Origin: Streptomyces sp. MBT53
GTDB lineage: Bacteria > Actinomycetota > Actinomycetes > Streptomycetales > Streptomycetaceae
DNA length: 64,000 nt
Direction: 5' to 3'
NCBI RefSeq assembly: GCF_016654115.1
Contig: NZ_JAEQAZ010000018.1
Coordinates: 1-64,000 of the forward strand
Below, one piece after another: positions 34,066-41,362 of this stretch. The first letter of the stretch is position 1. Each line of letters starts with the position of its first letter. Made by a program: the position numbers and the translations under genes. Under the pieces are notes generated by a model that was given only the letters and a program-made list of their open reading frames with translations, did no database searches and was not told the origin of the DNA.

Positions 34066-35187
34066 TCAGGCGTGCACGGAGACGGACTCGGCCTCGGCGT
34101 CGGGGAGTTGGGCCTCCAGTTCGCGGACCAGGGGCAGTACCCGCTTGCCGAAGTACTCGACCTCCTCGTGGTAGTGCAGGAAGCCCAGCAGGAGAAGGTC
34201 GACGCCCAGCTTCCGGTAGGCGACGATCCGTTCGGCGATCTGCTCCGGGGTGCCGATGAGCCCCGTACGGAAGCCGTCGTTGTACTGCACCAGGTCCTCG
34301 AACGTGGAGTCCTGCCACATGCCCTTGCCGTCGGCCGAGGACTGCCCGGCCTGCTTCACCGCGGCGCCAAATCCCTCGACGGCCTCGCGATCGGCCTTGG
34401 CGACGATCTCGCGGAGCGTGTCGCGGGCCTCGGCCTCGGTGTCGCGGGCGATGAGGAAGCCGTTGAGGCCGAACTTCGGTGCGGTGCGGCCGACTTGGGC
34501 CGCCGAGTGGCGTACGTCGGCGATCTGCTCGGTGACGCCGTCGAAGTCCTTGCCGTTGGAGAAGTACCAGTCGGAGACGCGGCCGGCCATCGCGCGGGCG
34601 GCGGTGGAGTTGCCGCCCTGGAAGATCTCGGGGTGCGGTCGTTCGGGGGTGTTGAGGGGCTTGGGCTTGAGGGAGAAGTCGCGCAACCGGTAGAAGTCCC
34701 CGGCGAGTTCGGTGTGGTCCTCGGTCCAGATCTGGCGCAGGGCCTGGATGAACTCCTCGGAGCGGCGGTAGCGCTCGTCGTGCTCCAGCCAGGGTTCGCC
34801 GAGCGCGGTGAACTCGCCCTTGAACCAGCCGGACACGACGTTGACGGCGAAGCGGCCGCCCGACAAGTGGTCGGCGGTGGCGCCGAGTTTGGCGAGAACG
34901 CCCGGGTGCCACAGGCCCGGGTGGACGGCGGCGATGACCTTCAGGCGCTGGGTGGCGAGGAGGAGGGCGAGACTGAAGCTGGTCGACTCGTGCTGGAACT
35001 CGGCGCCGTAGCTGGCCATGTAGCGGACCTGGCTGAGCGCGTACTCGAAGCCGTTGTTCTCGGCGAGGACGGCGAGTTCGCGGTTGTACTCGTAGCTCCA
35101 GTCGGTGCGTTGCTCGATCTTGCTGGTGACGAGTCCCCCGCTGACGTTGGGGACCCAGTAGGCGAATTTCACGGGCGCTGCGGACAC
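34066..35187 (-). CDS. sfnG: SfnG-like dimethylsulfone monooxygenase
   Basis: 373-aa luciferase-fold, FMNH2-dependent enzyme, first structural gene of the operon. Signatures are KFAYWVPNVSGGLVTSKIEQ, RTDWSYEYNRELAVLAE, YGAEFQHESTSFSLALLLAT, VNVVSGWFKGEFTALGEPWL and the ending LLLLGFLHYHEEVEYFGKRV. SfnG cleaves dimethylsulfone to methanesulfinate, feeding sulfonate pathways (family knowledge). The GTG at 35187 follows AGGAG; the longer upstream frame overlaps the leader region and is not coding in character. Expression is probably set by the upstream leader peptide. Confidence 0.92.
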   Translation of the reverse strand: MSAAPVKFAYWVPNVSGGLVTSKIEQRTDWSYEYNRELAVLAENNGFEYALSQVRYMASYGAEFQHESTSFSLALLLATQRLKVIAAVHPGLWHPGVLAKLGATADHLSGGRFAVNVVSGWFKGEFTALGEPWLEHDERYRRSEEFIQALRQIWTEDHTELAGDFYRLRDFSLKPKPLNTPERPHPEIFQGGNSTAARAMAGRVSDWYFSNGKDFDGVTEQIADVRHSAAQVGRTAPKFGLNGFLIARDTEAEARDTLREIVAKADREAVEGFGAAVKQAGQSSADGKGMWQDSTFEDLVQYNDGFRTGLIGTPEQIAERIVAYRKLGVDLLLLGFLHYHEEVEYFGKRVLPLVRELEAQLPDAEAESVSVHA

Positions 35188-35232
35188 AGGGAACTCCTGT
35201 TGCGGAATATGTTTCCGGGCACGCCGAATCCG

Positions 35233-35250
35233 GCCGGAGCGATATCCGGC
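35233..35250 (-). promoter_or_regulatory. Hairpin between leader peptide and sulfur operon
   Basis: GCCGGA-TATCGC-TCCGGC has a perfect 6-bp stem with a 6-nt loop, 55 bp after the leader stop and 46 bp before the sfnG start. It could be part of an attenuator that responds to ribosome stalling in the leader. No U-tract follows, so the mechanism is inferred. Confidence 0.35.
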
Positions 35251-35305
35251 GAATGTCGGGCGGAGGCGGAAAGAGGGCGGCGGATCGGGAGCGAGAAAGA
35301 GGGGA

Positions 35306-35389
35306 TCAGGCCGCGGTGCAACAGGAGGCACTGGAGACGCGCGCGAGGTCGACGTGGCGTCGCCGCGTGAGGTCGAGTCGCATCTTCAT
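35306..35389 (-). CDS. 27-aa cysteine leader peptide upstream of organosulfur operon
   Basis: The frame reads MKMRLDLTRRRHVDL, then ARVSSASCCTAA and stop. It matches a class I recall from actinobacteria as putative leader peptides before sulfur and cysteine genes: a start with basic residues, an R-R-H-V-D-L core and Cys near the end. The adjacent Cys codons (TGT TGC) four residues from the end suggest that low Cys-tRNA stalls the ribosome and changes expression of sfnG-ssuE-sfnB-ssuD. No ribosome site precedes the ATG, and the predicted -10 box ends 7 nt before it, so a leaderless start is likely. A second ATG is two codons in. Confidence 0.8.
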   Translation of the reverse strand: MKMRLDLTRRRHVDLARVSSASCCTAA

Positions 35390-35396
35390 GTCGTCG

Positions 35397-35426
35397 ATCG
35401 TGGCAGCCGTCCGCGAGGACCGTCAA
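35397..35426 (-). promoter_or_regulatory. Promoter of the leader peptide/organosulfur operon
   Basis: On the minus strand TTGACG (35421-35426) and CACGAT (35397-35402) are separated by 18 bp. The -35 is strong and the -10 is weak, as at an activated promoter; the divergent LysR gene is the likely activator. Transcription would begin about at the leader ATG at 35389. Confidence 0.5.
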
Positions 35427-35526
35427 GGAAAACCCGACCGGTCTCGTATCGCGGACCATTGAATTTCACGAAGGTGTGACAGGGAAACCCTTGAACGGCC
35501 CGGGAAATCGGCCGCATTCTGCGGGC

Positions 35527-36438
35527 ATGCGGACCGAACAGCTGGAATACATCGCGGCCGTGACCCGGCTCGGCTCGCTGCGCCGGGCCGCCGAGGAACT
35601 GCGCCTGTCGCAGCCCGCGTTGAGCGAGACCGTGCGCAATCTCGAACGCGAACTCGGCGTCGACCTCCTGGAACGCAAAAGGACCGGCGCGACGATGAGC
35701 ACGGCGGGCCGGGAGCTGCTGCCGAAGATCGTCGATGTGCTGGACGCGGTGGACCGGCTGCGGGCGGCGGCGGGCGAGCGGCACCGGATCAGTCGCATGG
35801 TGCGGGTGGGCACGGTGAACGCGGCGACCGTGCCGCTGCTGCTGCCCGTCGTCCGGGAGTTCCGCGCCTCGCATCCGCTCACCCAGGTCGAGGTGGTCGG
35901 CGCGCAGCAGACGGACATCCATCGGGCGCTGGCGGAGGGCGGTTTCGATCTCGGGCTGGTCAATCACCTCGACGGAGACGACATGCCGGCCGACTTCGAG
36001 TCCACCGAGCTGCTGTCCGGGCTGCCGGTGGTGTGCGTGCGTCCCGACAGCCCGCTGGCGGCCCGGCCTATCGTAAGTGTGGACGACCTACTCACCGAAC
36101 CGCTGATCGGTATGCGCTCCGGCTATGTGATGCACCGCTATGTCCACCGGCTGCTCCATGGGCGGGGACCCGCCTTCGCCTACTCGACCGACGGCGCCGA
36201 GATGGGCAAGCTCATGGTCGCGGAGGGCCTGGGGGTGACGGTCCTGCCCGACTTCAGCGTGATCGGGGACCCGCTGGAGCGGCTCGGCGCGATCACCTAC
36301 CGGCCGATCGCGGGCGACACCGCCCGGGTGCTGCTGATGCTGCGCCGCCGCCGCGCGGAGTCCGTGCCACAGGCGGCCGGGGATCTGCACGAGGCGTTCG
36401 TGCGCCGGGCGCGCGAGCTGGGCGAGACACAGGGCTGA
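35527..36438 (+). CDS. LysR-family regulator divergent from sulfur operon
   Basis: 303-aa regulator with an N-terminal helix-turn-helix (MRTEQLEYIAAVTRLGSLRR, LSQPALSETVRNLERELGV) and an effector-binding domain from about residue 88 (HRISRMVRVGTVNAATVPLL). It is divergent from the organosulfur operon, with 137 bp between the starts of it and the leader peptide, so by LysR convention it probably controls that operon, in the role of Cbl or SsuR. The ATG at 35527 is chosen over one 17 codons upstream that lies in promoter-like DNA. Confidence 0.88.
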   Translation: MRTEQLEYIAAVTRLGSLRRAAEELRLSQPALSETVRNLERELGVDLLERKRTGATMSTAGRELLPKIVDVLDAVDRLRAAAGERHRISRMVRVGTVNAATVPLLLPVVREFRASHPLTQVEVVGAQQTDIHRALAEGGFDLGLVNHLDGDDMPADFESTELLSGLPVVCVRPDSPLAARPIVSVDDLLTEPLIGMRSGYVMHRYVHRLLHGRGPAFAYSTDGAEMGKLMVAEGLGVTVLPDFSVIGDPLERLGAITYRPIAGDTARVLLMLRRRRAESVPQAAGDLHEAFVRRARELGETQG

Positions 36439-36456
36439 GGCCGGTCCGCTGTGTGG

Positions 36457-36681
36457 TCAGTCCTCGTCGCCCACCGGGACGACCACGAGGAACGCGTCGG
36501 ACTTCAGGTCCATGACGACCCGGGCGGGCTGACCCTCGGCGCGGCGCCGGGCCGCGAACTCCTCGGCGGGCCATGATCCGCGCGGGGCTCCCGCCGGAAA
36601 CCGCTCCAACACCTTCGCGCCCATGTCCGCAGACACCTCCAGCATCGTCCTTCGGCTCCCCACGGGGACCGTCGTACCCAT
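36457..36681 (-). CDS. Small conserved hypothetical protein
   Basis: 74 aa: MGTTVPVGSRRTMLEVSADM, then a helix (GAKVLERFPAGAPRGSWPAE, EFAARRRAEG) and a C-terminal strand pair QPARVVMDLKSDAFLVVVPV ending in acidic GDED. Codon bias is strong. I recall no function. The start is the ATG at 36681 after a GGGGGCAGG stretch; an ATG at 36714 would add 11 residues. It lies between a LysR gene and the divergent photolyase gene, whose start is 144 bp away. Confidence 0.7.
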   Translation of the reverse strand: MGTTVPVGSRRTMLEVSADMGAKVLERFPAGAPRGSWPAEEFAARRRAEGQPARVVMDLKSDAFLVVVPVGDED

Positions 36682-36825
36682 GCGCCTGCCCCCGATCGGC
36701 GTGGACATGCACATCACCGCGGCGCCGAGGGGACGTACGCCGGTCGGGTGACAGCCGCATCCGTCGGCGGTGCCCGGCCGGAAGCACCTCACAGCCGCCT
36801 TTACCTGTCCCCCGGAGTGCGCACC

Positions 36826-38199
36826 ATGAACGTCTCGGTCGTCCTGTTCACCTCGGACCTGCGTCTGCACGACCACCCCGCGCTGCGGGCCGCCGACGGG
36901 GCCCGCCAGGTGGTCCCCCTGTTCGTGCGCGACCGGGCTGTGGCGGACGCCGGGTTCGCCGCGCCCAACCGGCTCGCGTTCCTCGCCGACTGTCTGCGCG
37001 ATCTCGACGCGGGACTGCGCGAACGAGGCGGCCGGCTGGTGGTCCGGTCCGGTGATGTCGTCGCCGAGGTGTGCAAGGTGGCCGCCGAGACCGACGCGGA
37101 CGAGGTGCACATGGCGGCCGACGTCAGCGGTTACGCGCAGCGGCGCGAGCAGCGGCTGCGGCGGGCGCTGGAGGCGGAGGGGCGGCGGCTGCACGTCCAC
37201 GACACGGTGACCACGGCCGTTGCCCCCGGTGCGGTGACCCCCGCCTCCTCGGACCACTTCGCGGTCTTCACGCCGTACTTCCGGCAGTGGTCGGGGGTCC
37301 ATCTGCGCGCTCCGCTCGCCGCGCCGCGCACCGTGCGGGTCCCGGAGGGTGTCGGTTCCGAGGAACTGCCGTCCCACACCGGCATCGCGAGCCTTTCACC
37401 GGGCCTCGCCACCGGCGGGGAGACGGCAGGCCGCAGGGAGTCGAGCCGTTGGCTGCGCGACGGGATCGCCGCGTACGAGGACATCCACGACGACCTCGCC
37501 GGGGACGCCACCTCCCGCCTCTCCCCGCACCTGCACTTCGGCACCCTCTCCCCCGTCGAACTCGTCCACCGGGCACGGCGGTCGGCCGGACCGGGCGCCG
37601 AGGCGTTCGTACGGCAGCTCGCCTGGCGCGACTTCCACCGCCAGGTGCTGGCGGCCAGGCCCGCGTCCGCGAGCGCCGACTACCGTACGAAGCACGACCG
37701 TTGGCGGTCCGAGACCATGGCCCGTGCGGACATCGCGGCCTGGAAGGAGGGCCGTACCGGCTATCCACTGATCGACGCGGCGATGCGCCAACTGCGCCAC
37801 GAGGGCTGGATGCACAACCGGGGACGGCTGCTGACGGCGAGCTTCCTCACCAAGACGCTCTACGTGGACTGGCGGATCGGCGCCCGGCACTTCCTCGACC
37901 TCCTGGTCGACGGTGATGTGGCGAACAACCAGCTCAACTGGCAGTGGATGGCTGGCACCGGCACCGACTCGCGCCCCAACCGCGTGCTCAATCCCGTGAC
38001 CCAGGCCAAGCGGCACGACCCGGACGGCGTGTACGTCCGCCGCTGGGTTCCCGAACTCGCCGAGCTGGACGGGCCGTTGGTGCACGAGCCGTGGAAACTC
38101 AAGGGACTTGAGCGGGTCGCGCTCGGCGACTATCCGGATCCGATCGTCGAACTCGCCGACGGGCTGGCGCGGTTCCGGCGAGGACGGTCAGGTGACTGA
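36826..38199 (+). CDS. phr: Deoxyribodipyrimidine photo-lyase
   Basis: 457-aa FAD enzyme that repairs cyclobutane pyrimidine dimers with blue light. The N-terminal antenna domain starts SVVLFTSDLRLHDHPALRAA; the C-terminal FAD/DNA domain shows SRLSPHLHFGTLSP, FVRQLAWRDFHRQ, GYPLIDAAMRQLRHEGWMHN, and the class I signature NNQLNWQWMAGTGTDSRPNR. The ATG at 36826 lies 8 nt after GGAG. Its last 12 bp overlap the convergent end of the LitR-like regulator gene. Photolyase beside this regulator suggests light induction. Confidence 0.94.
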   Translation: MNVSVVLFTSDLRLHDHPALRAADGARQVVPLFVRDRAVADAGFAAPNRLAFLADCLRDLDAGLRERGGRLVVRSGDVVAEVCKVAAETDADEVHMAADVSGYAQRREQRLRRALEAEGRRLHVHDTVTTAVAPGAVTPASSDHFAVFTPYFRQWSGVHLRAPLAAPRTVRVPEGVGSEELPSHTGIASLSPGLATGGETAGRRESSRWLRDGIAAYEDIHDDLAGDATSRLSPHLHFGTLSPVELVHRARRSAGPGAEAFVRQLAWRDFHRQVLAARPASASADYRTKHDRWRSETMARADIAAWKEGRTGYPLIDAAMRQLRHEGWMHNRGRLLTASFLTKTLYVDWRIGARHFLDLLVDGDVANNQLNWQWMAGTGTDSRPNRVLNPVTQAKRHDPDGVYVRRWVPELAELDGPLVHEPWKLKGLERVALGDYPDPIVELADGLARFRRGRSGD

Positions 38200-39171
38200 G
38201 GCCCCGTACGCCGACGACAGAAGGTCCACGGCGTCGGTGAGTGTCGTCGGCCGTACCGCGCCCCGCGCCGAGGTGCCGGACCAGCCGGGACCGGCCAGCA
38301 CCACCGAGGGCTGTCGTCGCGCGCCCTTCACGCCCCAGCGGAGGTCGGCGATGTGCCGGGCCAGCGGCGGGTTCGCCGTGGAGCGCGCCTGTGCCCACAG
38401 GACGACGGCCGCAGGTCCCAGCCTCCGCACCGCCGCGGTGAGCGCCTCGGCGGGTACGGCGGCGCCGAACATCCGGGTGGGCAGGGCGAGTTCACCCAGT
38501 GCGGCGTTGAGCGCCTCGATCGGCAGGGTGTGCTGTTCGCCGGGTACGCAGGCCAGGACGACGGGCGGGGCGTCCGGCTGCCGTCCCGGAGCCGGGGTGC
38601 GGCGGCGCAGGGCGGTGGAGACCTGCCAGGACAGCAGATGCTCCACCTCGACGTAACGGTCCCCGGACGAGGCCCACTTGCGGCCCACCGCGTGCAGGGT
38701 CGGCACCATCACCTCCTGCCAGGAGACGACGACGCCGTACCGGTCGACGACGTCGGCGAGTTGGCGCTCGACGGCCGGTGAGTCGAGCCGGACGGCGGCG
38801 CGGGCGAGGCCCCGGCACTCCTGGCGCACATCGCCGAGGGGCAGGGTGCCGGCCGCCCGCGAGCGGCCGGGGGCGCGGGCGGGTCGCTCCGCGTGCGCAC
38901 CGGCGGCTTCTCGGGCCGCGTGGGCCGCCTCGGCCGGGGGCACGCCCGACGAGGTCAGCCGGCACATCTCCTCCAGCAGTGCCACGTCACGCGGGGTCCA
39001 GCGCCGGTGCCGTCCCTCGGCGCGGACGGCGGGCCCGATGCCGTAGCGCTGTTCCCAGGATCTCAGCGTGGTGGGTGCCACGCCCAGTCGGCGGGCCAAC
39101 GCGCCGGTGGTCAGGGGGAGTTCGGCGGCGGACCGGTTCGGTGCGTCCCGGTCGGCGGGCAACTCGCTCAT
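38188..39171 (-). CDS. litR: LitR/CarH-like B12-binding MerR regulator
   Basis: 327 aa. A MerR-type winged helix (LTTGALARRLGVAPTTLRSW, RYGIGPAVRAEGRHRRWTPR) is followed by a helical cap (KWASSGDRYVEVEHLLSWQV) and a Rossmann-type cobalamin domain with PGEQHTLP, where His would be the lower B12 ligand. The cap reads W-x10-EH, close to the Wx9EH of CarH-type photoreceptors. Such proteins repress as tetramers in the dark and release DNA when light breaks adenosyl-B12 (family knowledge). The start is the ATG at 39171. An ECF sigma gene is divergent and photolyase is convergent, as in known lit loci. Confidence 0.9.
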   Translation of the reverse strand: MSELPADRDAPNRSAAELPLTTGALARRLGVAPTTLRSWEQRYGIGPAVRAEGRHRRWTPRDVALLEEMCRLTSSGVPPAEAAHAAREAAGAHAERPARAPGRSRAAGTLPLGDVRQECRGLARAAVRLDSPAVERQLADVVDRYGVVVSWQEVMVPTLHAVGRKWASSGDRYVEVEHLLSWQVSTALRRRTPAPGRQPDAPPVVLACVPGEQHTLPIEALNAALGELALPTRMFGAAVPAEALTAAVRRLGPAAVVLWAQARSTANPPLARHIADLRWGVKGARRQPSVVLAGPGWSGTSARGAVRPTTLTDAVDLLSSAYGASVT

Positions 39172-39178
39172 GCCGTGA

Positions 39179-39200
39179 CTATACGACGCAGAATCGACGC
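39179..39200. promoter_or_regulatory. 11-bp direct repeat beside the litR -10 box
   Basis: On the minus strand GCGTCGATTCT and GCGTCGTATAG follow each other directly, sharing GCGTCG at an 11-bp period. The second unit runs into TATAGT (39178-39183), a good -10 box 6 bp before the litR ATG, so the mRNA is probably leaderless. CarH-type regulators bind 11-bp direct repeats across promoters (family knowledge), which makes this the likely LitR operator, shared with the divergent sigma gene. Confidence 0.6.
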
Positions 39201-39329
39201 GAGTTGATGGCCTTGATCCCCGGCTCCCAGGATGGACGAACCGGGGCATGTCCCGGCAGACATCCCCCACCGCCGTGGCGCCGAGGACTCGACGCGGGCG
39301 GTCGCCGTCCGACGTGAGGAGCCGTCGTC

Positions 39330-39932
39330 ATGGGCCCGCAGCACAGCGCCGCCCCTCCGAGCCCGGTGGCGGAGGCGCGCACCGACGAGGAACTGGCCGG
39401 CGGGCTGGTGGCGGGCGACGAGGACTGCCTGGCCGCCGTGTACCACCGCTGGTCGCCCCTCGTGCTCACGCTGGCCTGGCGCTCACTGGGCGATGCCAAG
39501 GAGGCCGAGGACGTGACCCAGCAGGTGTTTCTCGGGGTGTGGCGCGGGCGGCTGGGTTTCCGTCCCGAGCGCGGCGCGATCGGCGCCTGGATCGTCGGCA
39601 TCACGAGGCGCAGGATCGCCGACGCCCTGTCCGCCAGGACCCGCCGACTGCACCTCGTGGCCGCCGCCGGGGCCGCCCTGCCCCTCGCCGATCCCGCCAC
39701 CCCCGGGGCCGACACCGCCCTCGACCGCGTCCTCGTCCTGCGCGAACTGGCCCGGCTGCCCGCGCCCCAGCAGCGGGTGCTGCGGCTGACGTACTACGAG
39801 GACCTCACCCAGACCCAGATCGCACGGCGTACCGGCTGGCCGCTGGGCACGGTCAAGAGCCATGCCCGACGAGGGCTCCACCAGCTGCGTCGCAGCCTCC
39901 GGCACGACGAACAGGCTGACCACTACACATAA
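39330..39932 (+). CDS. litS: ECF sigma factor, LitS-like
   Basis: 200-aa sigma factor. Region 2 is VYHRWSPLVLTLAWRSLGDA through EDVTQQVFLGVWRGR and GAIGAWIVGITRRRIADAL; region 4 is PAPQQRVLRLTYYEDLTQTQ and GWPLGTVKSHARRGLHQLRR. The ATG at 39330 lies 8 nt after GAGGAG. It is divergent from the litR-like gene; in Streptomyces coelicolor LitR drives litS and LitS then transcribes carotenoid and photolyase genes in light (family knowledge). No carotenoid genes are in this window. An SPW membrane protein follows 91 bp downstream. Confidence 0.9.
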   Translation: MGPQHSAAPPSPVAEARTDEELAGGLVAGDEDCLAAVYHRWSPLVLTLAWRSLGDAKEAEDVTQQVFLGVWRGRLGFRPERGAIGAWIVGITRRRIADALSARTRRLHLVAAAGAALPLADPATPGADTALDRVLVLRELARLPAPQQRVLRLTYYEDLTQTQIARRTGWPLGTVKSHARRGLHQLRRSLRHDEQADHYT

Positions 39933-40023
39933 AGGGTGAATAAGGAGCAGAATGGAGTGAAGCGGCTCTTACCGCACACCGCACCAGACGCGGTCAGGCC
40001 AGCCAAGTCAAAGGAGACGAGTC

Positions 40024-40464
40024 ATGGCCAACGTCTCGCACACCAGAGGTGACATAGCGAGCCACCCTGATGTCTCCGAAATGCAGGCGCGCTACGCCCG
40101 CATGCTCGGTGGACGCGATGTGGCGCTCGTGGACGGACCGGTGTTCCTGCTCGGTCTGTACTGCGCCGTATCCCCGTGGATACTCCACTACACGACGAGC
40201 CAGCCGGCGCTCGTGCCGCACAACCTGATCGTCGGCATCGCGATCGGCCTGCTGGCCCTCGGGTTCACCAGGGCGCCGGAGCGCATGTACGGCCTCAGCT
40301 GGGCGATGAGCGCCCTGGGTGTCTGGATGATCGTCTCGCCGTGGATCGTCGGCGACAGCCCCGACAAGGGCGTCATCCTGAACAACGTCATCATCGGCGG
40401 GCTGGCCGTGCTCCTGGGCATCGTGTGTGCCGCCACCGCGGCGCGGACCACGCCCAAGCCGTAG
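40024..40464 (+). CDS. SPW-repeat integral membrane protein
   Basis: 146 aa with two SPW modules (LYCAVSPWILHYTT and GVWMIVSPWIVGDS), each inside a hairpin of membrane helices, four helices in all. The function of the family is unknown. The ATG at 40024 follows AAAGGAGACG. It lies downstream of the litS-like gene on the same strand and could be part of its transcript or regulon. It is convergent with an ArsR-SRPBCC fusion gene. Confidence 0.88.
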   Translation: MANVSHTRGDIASHPDVSEMQARYARMLGGRDVALVDGPVFLLGLYCAVSPWILHYTTSQPALVPHNLIVGIAIGLLALGFTRAPERMYGLSWAMSALGVWMIVSPWIVGDSPDKGVILNNVIIGGLAVLLGIVCAATAARTTPKP

Positions 40465-40498
40465 ACGCAGAGAGACCGGAGAGGAAGCCACGCCCCCT

Positions 40499-41269
40499 TC
40501 AGCGGTCGCCCGGCACCAGCCACGGCGACTGCGGGAGGGGGCTGCCGGTTTCGAGGACCGACTTCAGGTTGGACAGCACGGCCGGCCAGCCGCCGGACAC
40601 GTCGGACAGCTCGCCCTCGTCGGCGAGGTCCTCGTGGGTGACGGTGAGGCGCACAATGTCCTCGTGTCGCCGGATGTCGTAGGTGACGCGGGAGTATGTG
40701 TCCTCCTCGCCCTCGTTCTCCGGCGAGGTCCACGTGGTCACCAGGCGGTTCGGGCGGTCGCTCTCGACGACGGTCCCGACGACGTCGGCGATGCCGGAAC
40801 CGTCGGTGCGCACGTGCTCCCAGCGCGAACCCTCCCGCCAGTCGGACACATTGCTGTGCCCCCAGTAGGCGGCGGTCAGATCGGCGTCGGTGAGGGCGTC
40901 CCAGACCTTCTCGGGCGTGCTCGCGATGTAGGTGACGTAGACGAATGTCGGTTTGTCGGTCATGGCTTCCTCGGCTCGTCGCTTGAGGTCTCCGAGCGCG
41001 CGCAGCCGCGGGCGCTCGAACTTGTCGATCCAGCGCTGCTGTATCTCGTGCAGCGGGACCGGATTGAGGTAGTGCAGCTTCTCCCGCCCGCGCCGCACCG
41101 TGCTGACCAGGTTGGCGGCCTCCAGGACGGCCAGATGCTGGGTCACCGACTGGCGGGTCATGTCGATCCGCCCGCACAGCTCCCCGAGCGTCTGCCCGTT
41201 GTGCTCGTGCAGCCGGTCCAGCAGCCGCCGCCGGGTCTCGTCGGCGAGCGCTTTGAAGACCGCGTCCAT
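40499..41269 (-). CDS. ArsR-SRPBCC fusion regulator
   Basis: 256 aa. Residues 1-100 form an ArsR winged helix (MDAVFKALADETRRRLLDRL, DMTRQSVTQHLAVLEAANLV); residues 118-250 form an AHSA1-type SRPBCC pocket (KPTFVYVTYIASTPEKVWDA, AAYWGHSNVSDWREGSRWEH). This is one polypeptide version of the separate two-gene pair at 20480-21483. It lets a ligand-binding pocket act directly on the repressor (inference). The start is the ATG at 41269. A palindrome fills its promoter spacer, so autorepression is likely. Confidence 0.92.
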   Translation of the reverse strand: MDAVFKALADETRRRLLDRLHEHNGQTLGELCGRIDMTRQSVTQHLAVLEAANLVSTVRRGREKLHYLNPVPLHEIQQRWIDKFERPRLRALGDLKRRAEEAMTDKPTFVYVTYIASTPEKVWDALTDADLTAAYWGHSNVSDWREGSRWEHVRTDGSGIADVVGTVVESDRPNRLVTTWTSPENEGEEDTYSRVTYDIRRHEDIVRLTVTHEDLADEGELSDVSGGWPAVLSNLKSVLETGSPLPQSPWLVPGDR

Positions 41270-41298
41270 ACCTGGGTCATGTTCGGATCGCACACTCA

Positions 41299-41328
41299 AC
41301 GTTATGCAGGCAGTTACCTGCATGTCAA
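41299..41328 (-). promoter_or_regulatory. Promoter with embedded palindromic operator
   Basis: On the minus strand TTGACA (41323-41328) and TAACGT (41299-41304) are 18 bp apart. The spacer is almost exactly the palindrome ATGCAGG-N6-CCTGCAT (41304-41323, perfect 7-bp arms). A dimer of the downstream ArsR-SRPBCC protein bound there would exclude RNA polymerase. Confidence 0.75.
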
Positions 41329-41362
41329 GACGGGCGTTACGACGGGTCGGGATGTGTTCGTC

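Noticed and set aside
35233..35250. Classical intrinsic terminator upstream of sfnG
   Set aside because: The hairpin has only six pairs and no T-run; kept only as a possible attenuator element.
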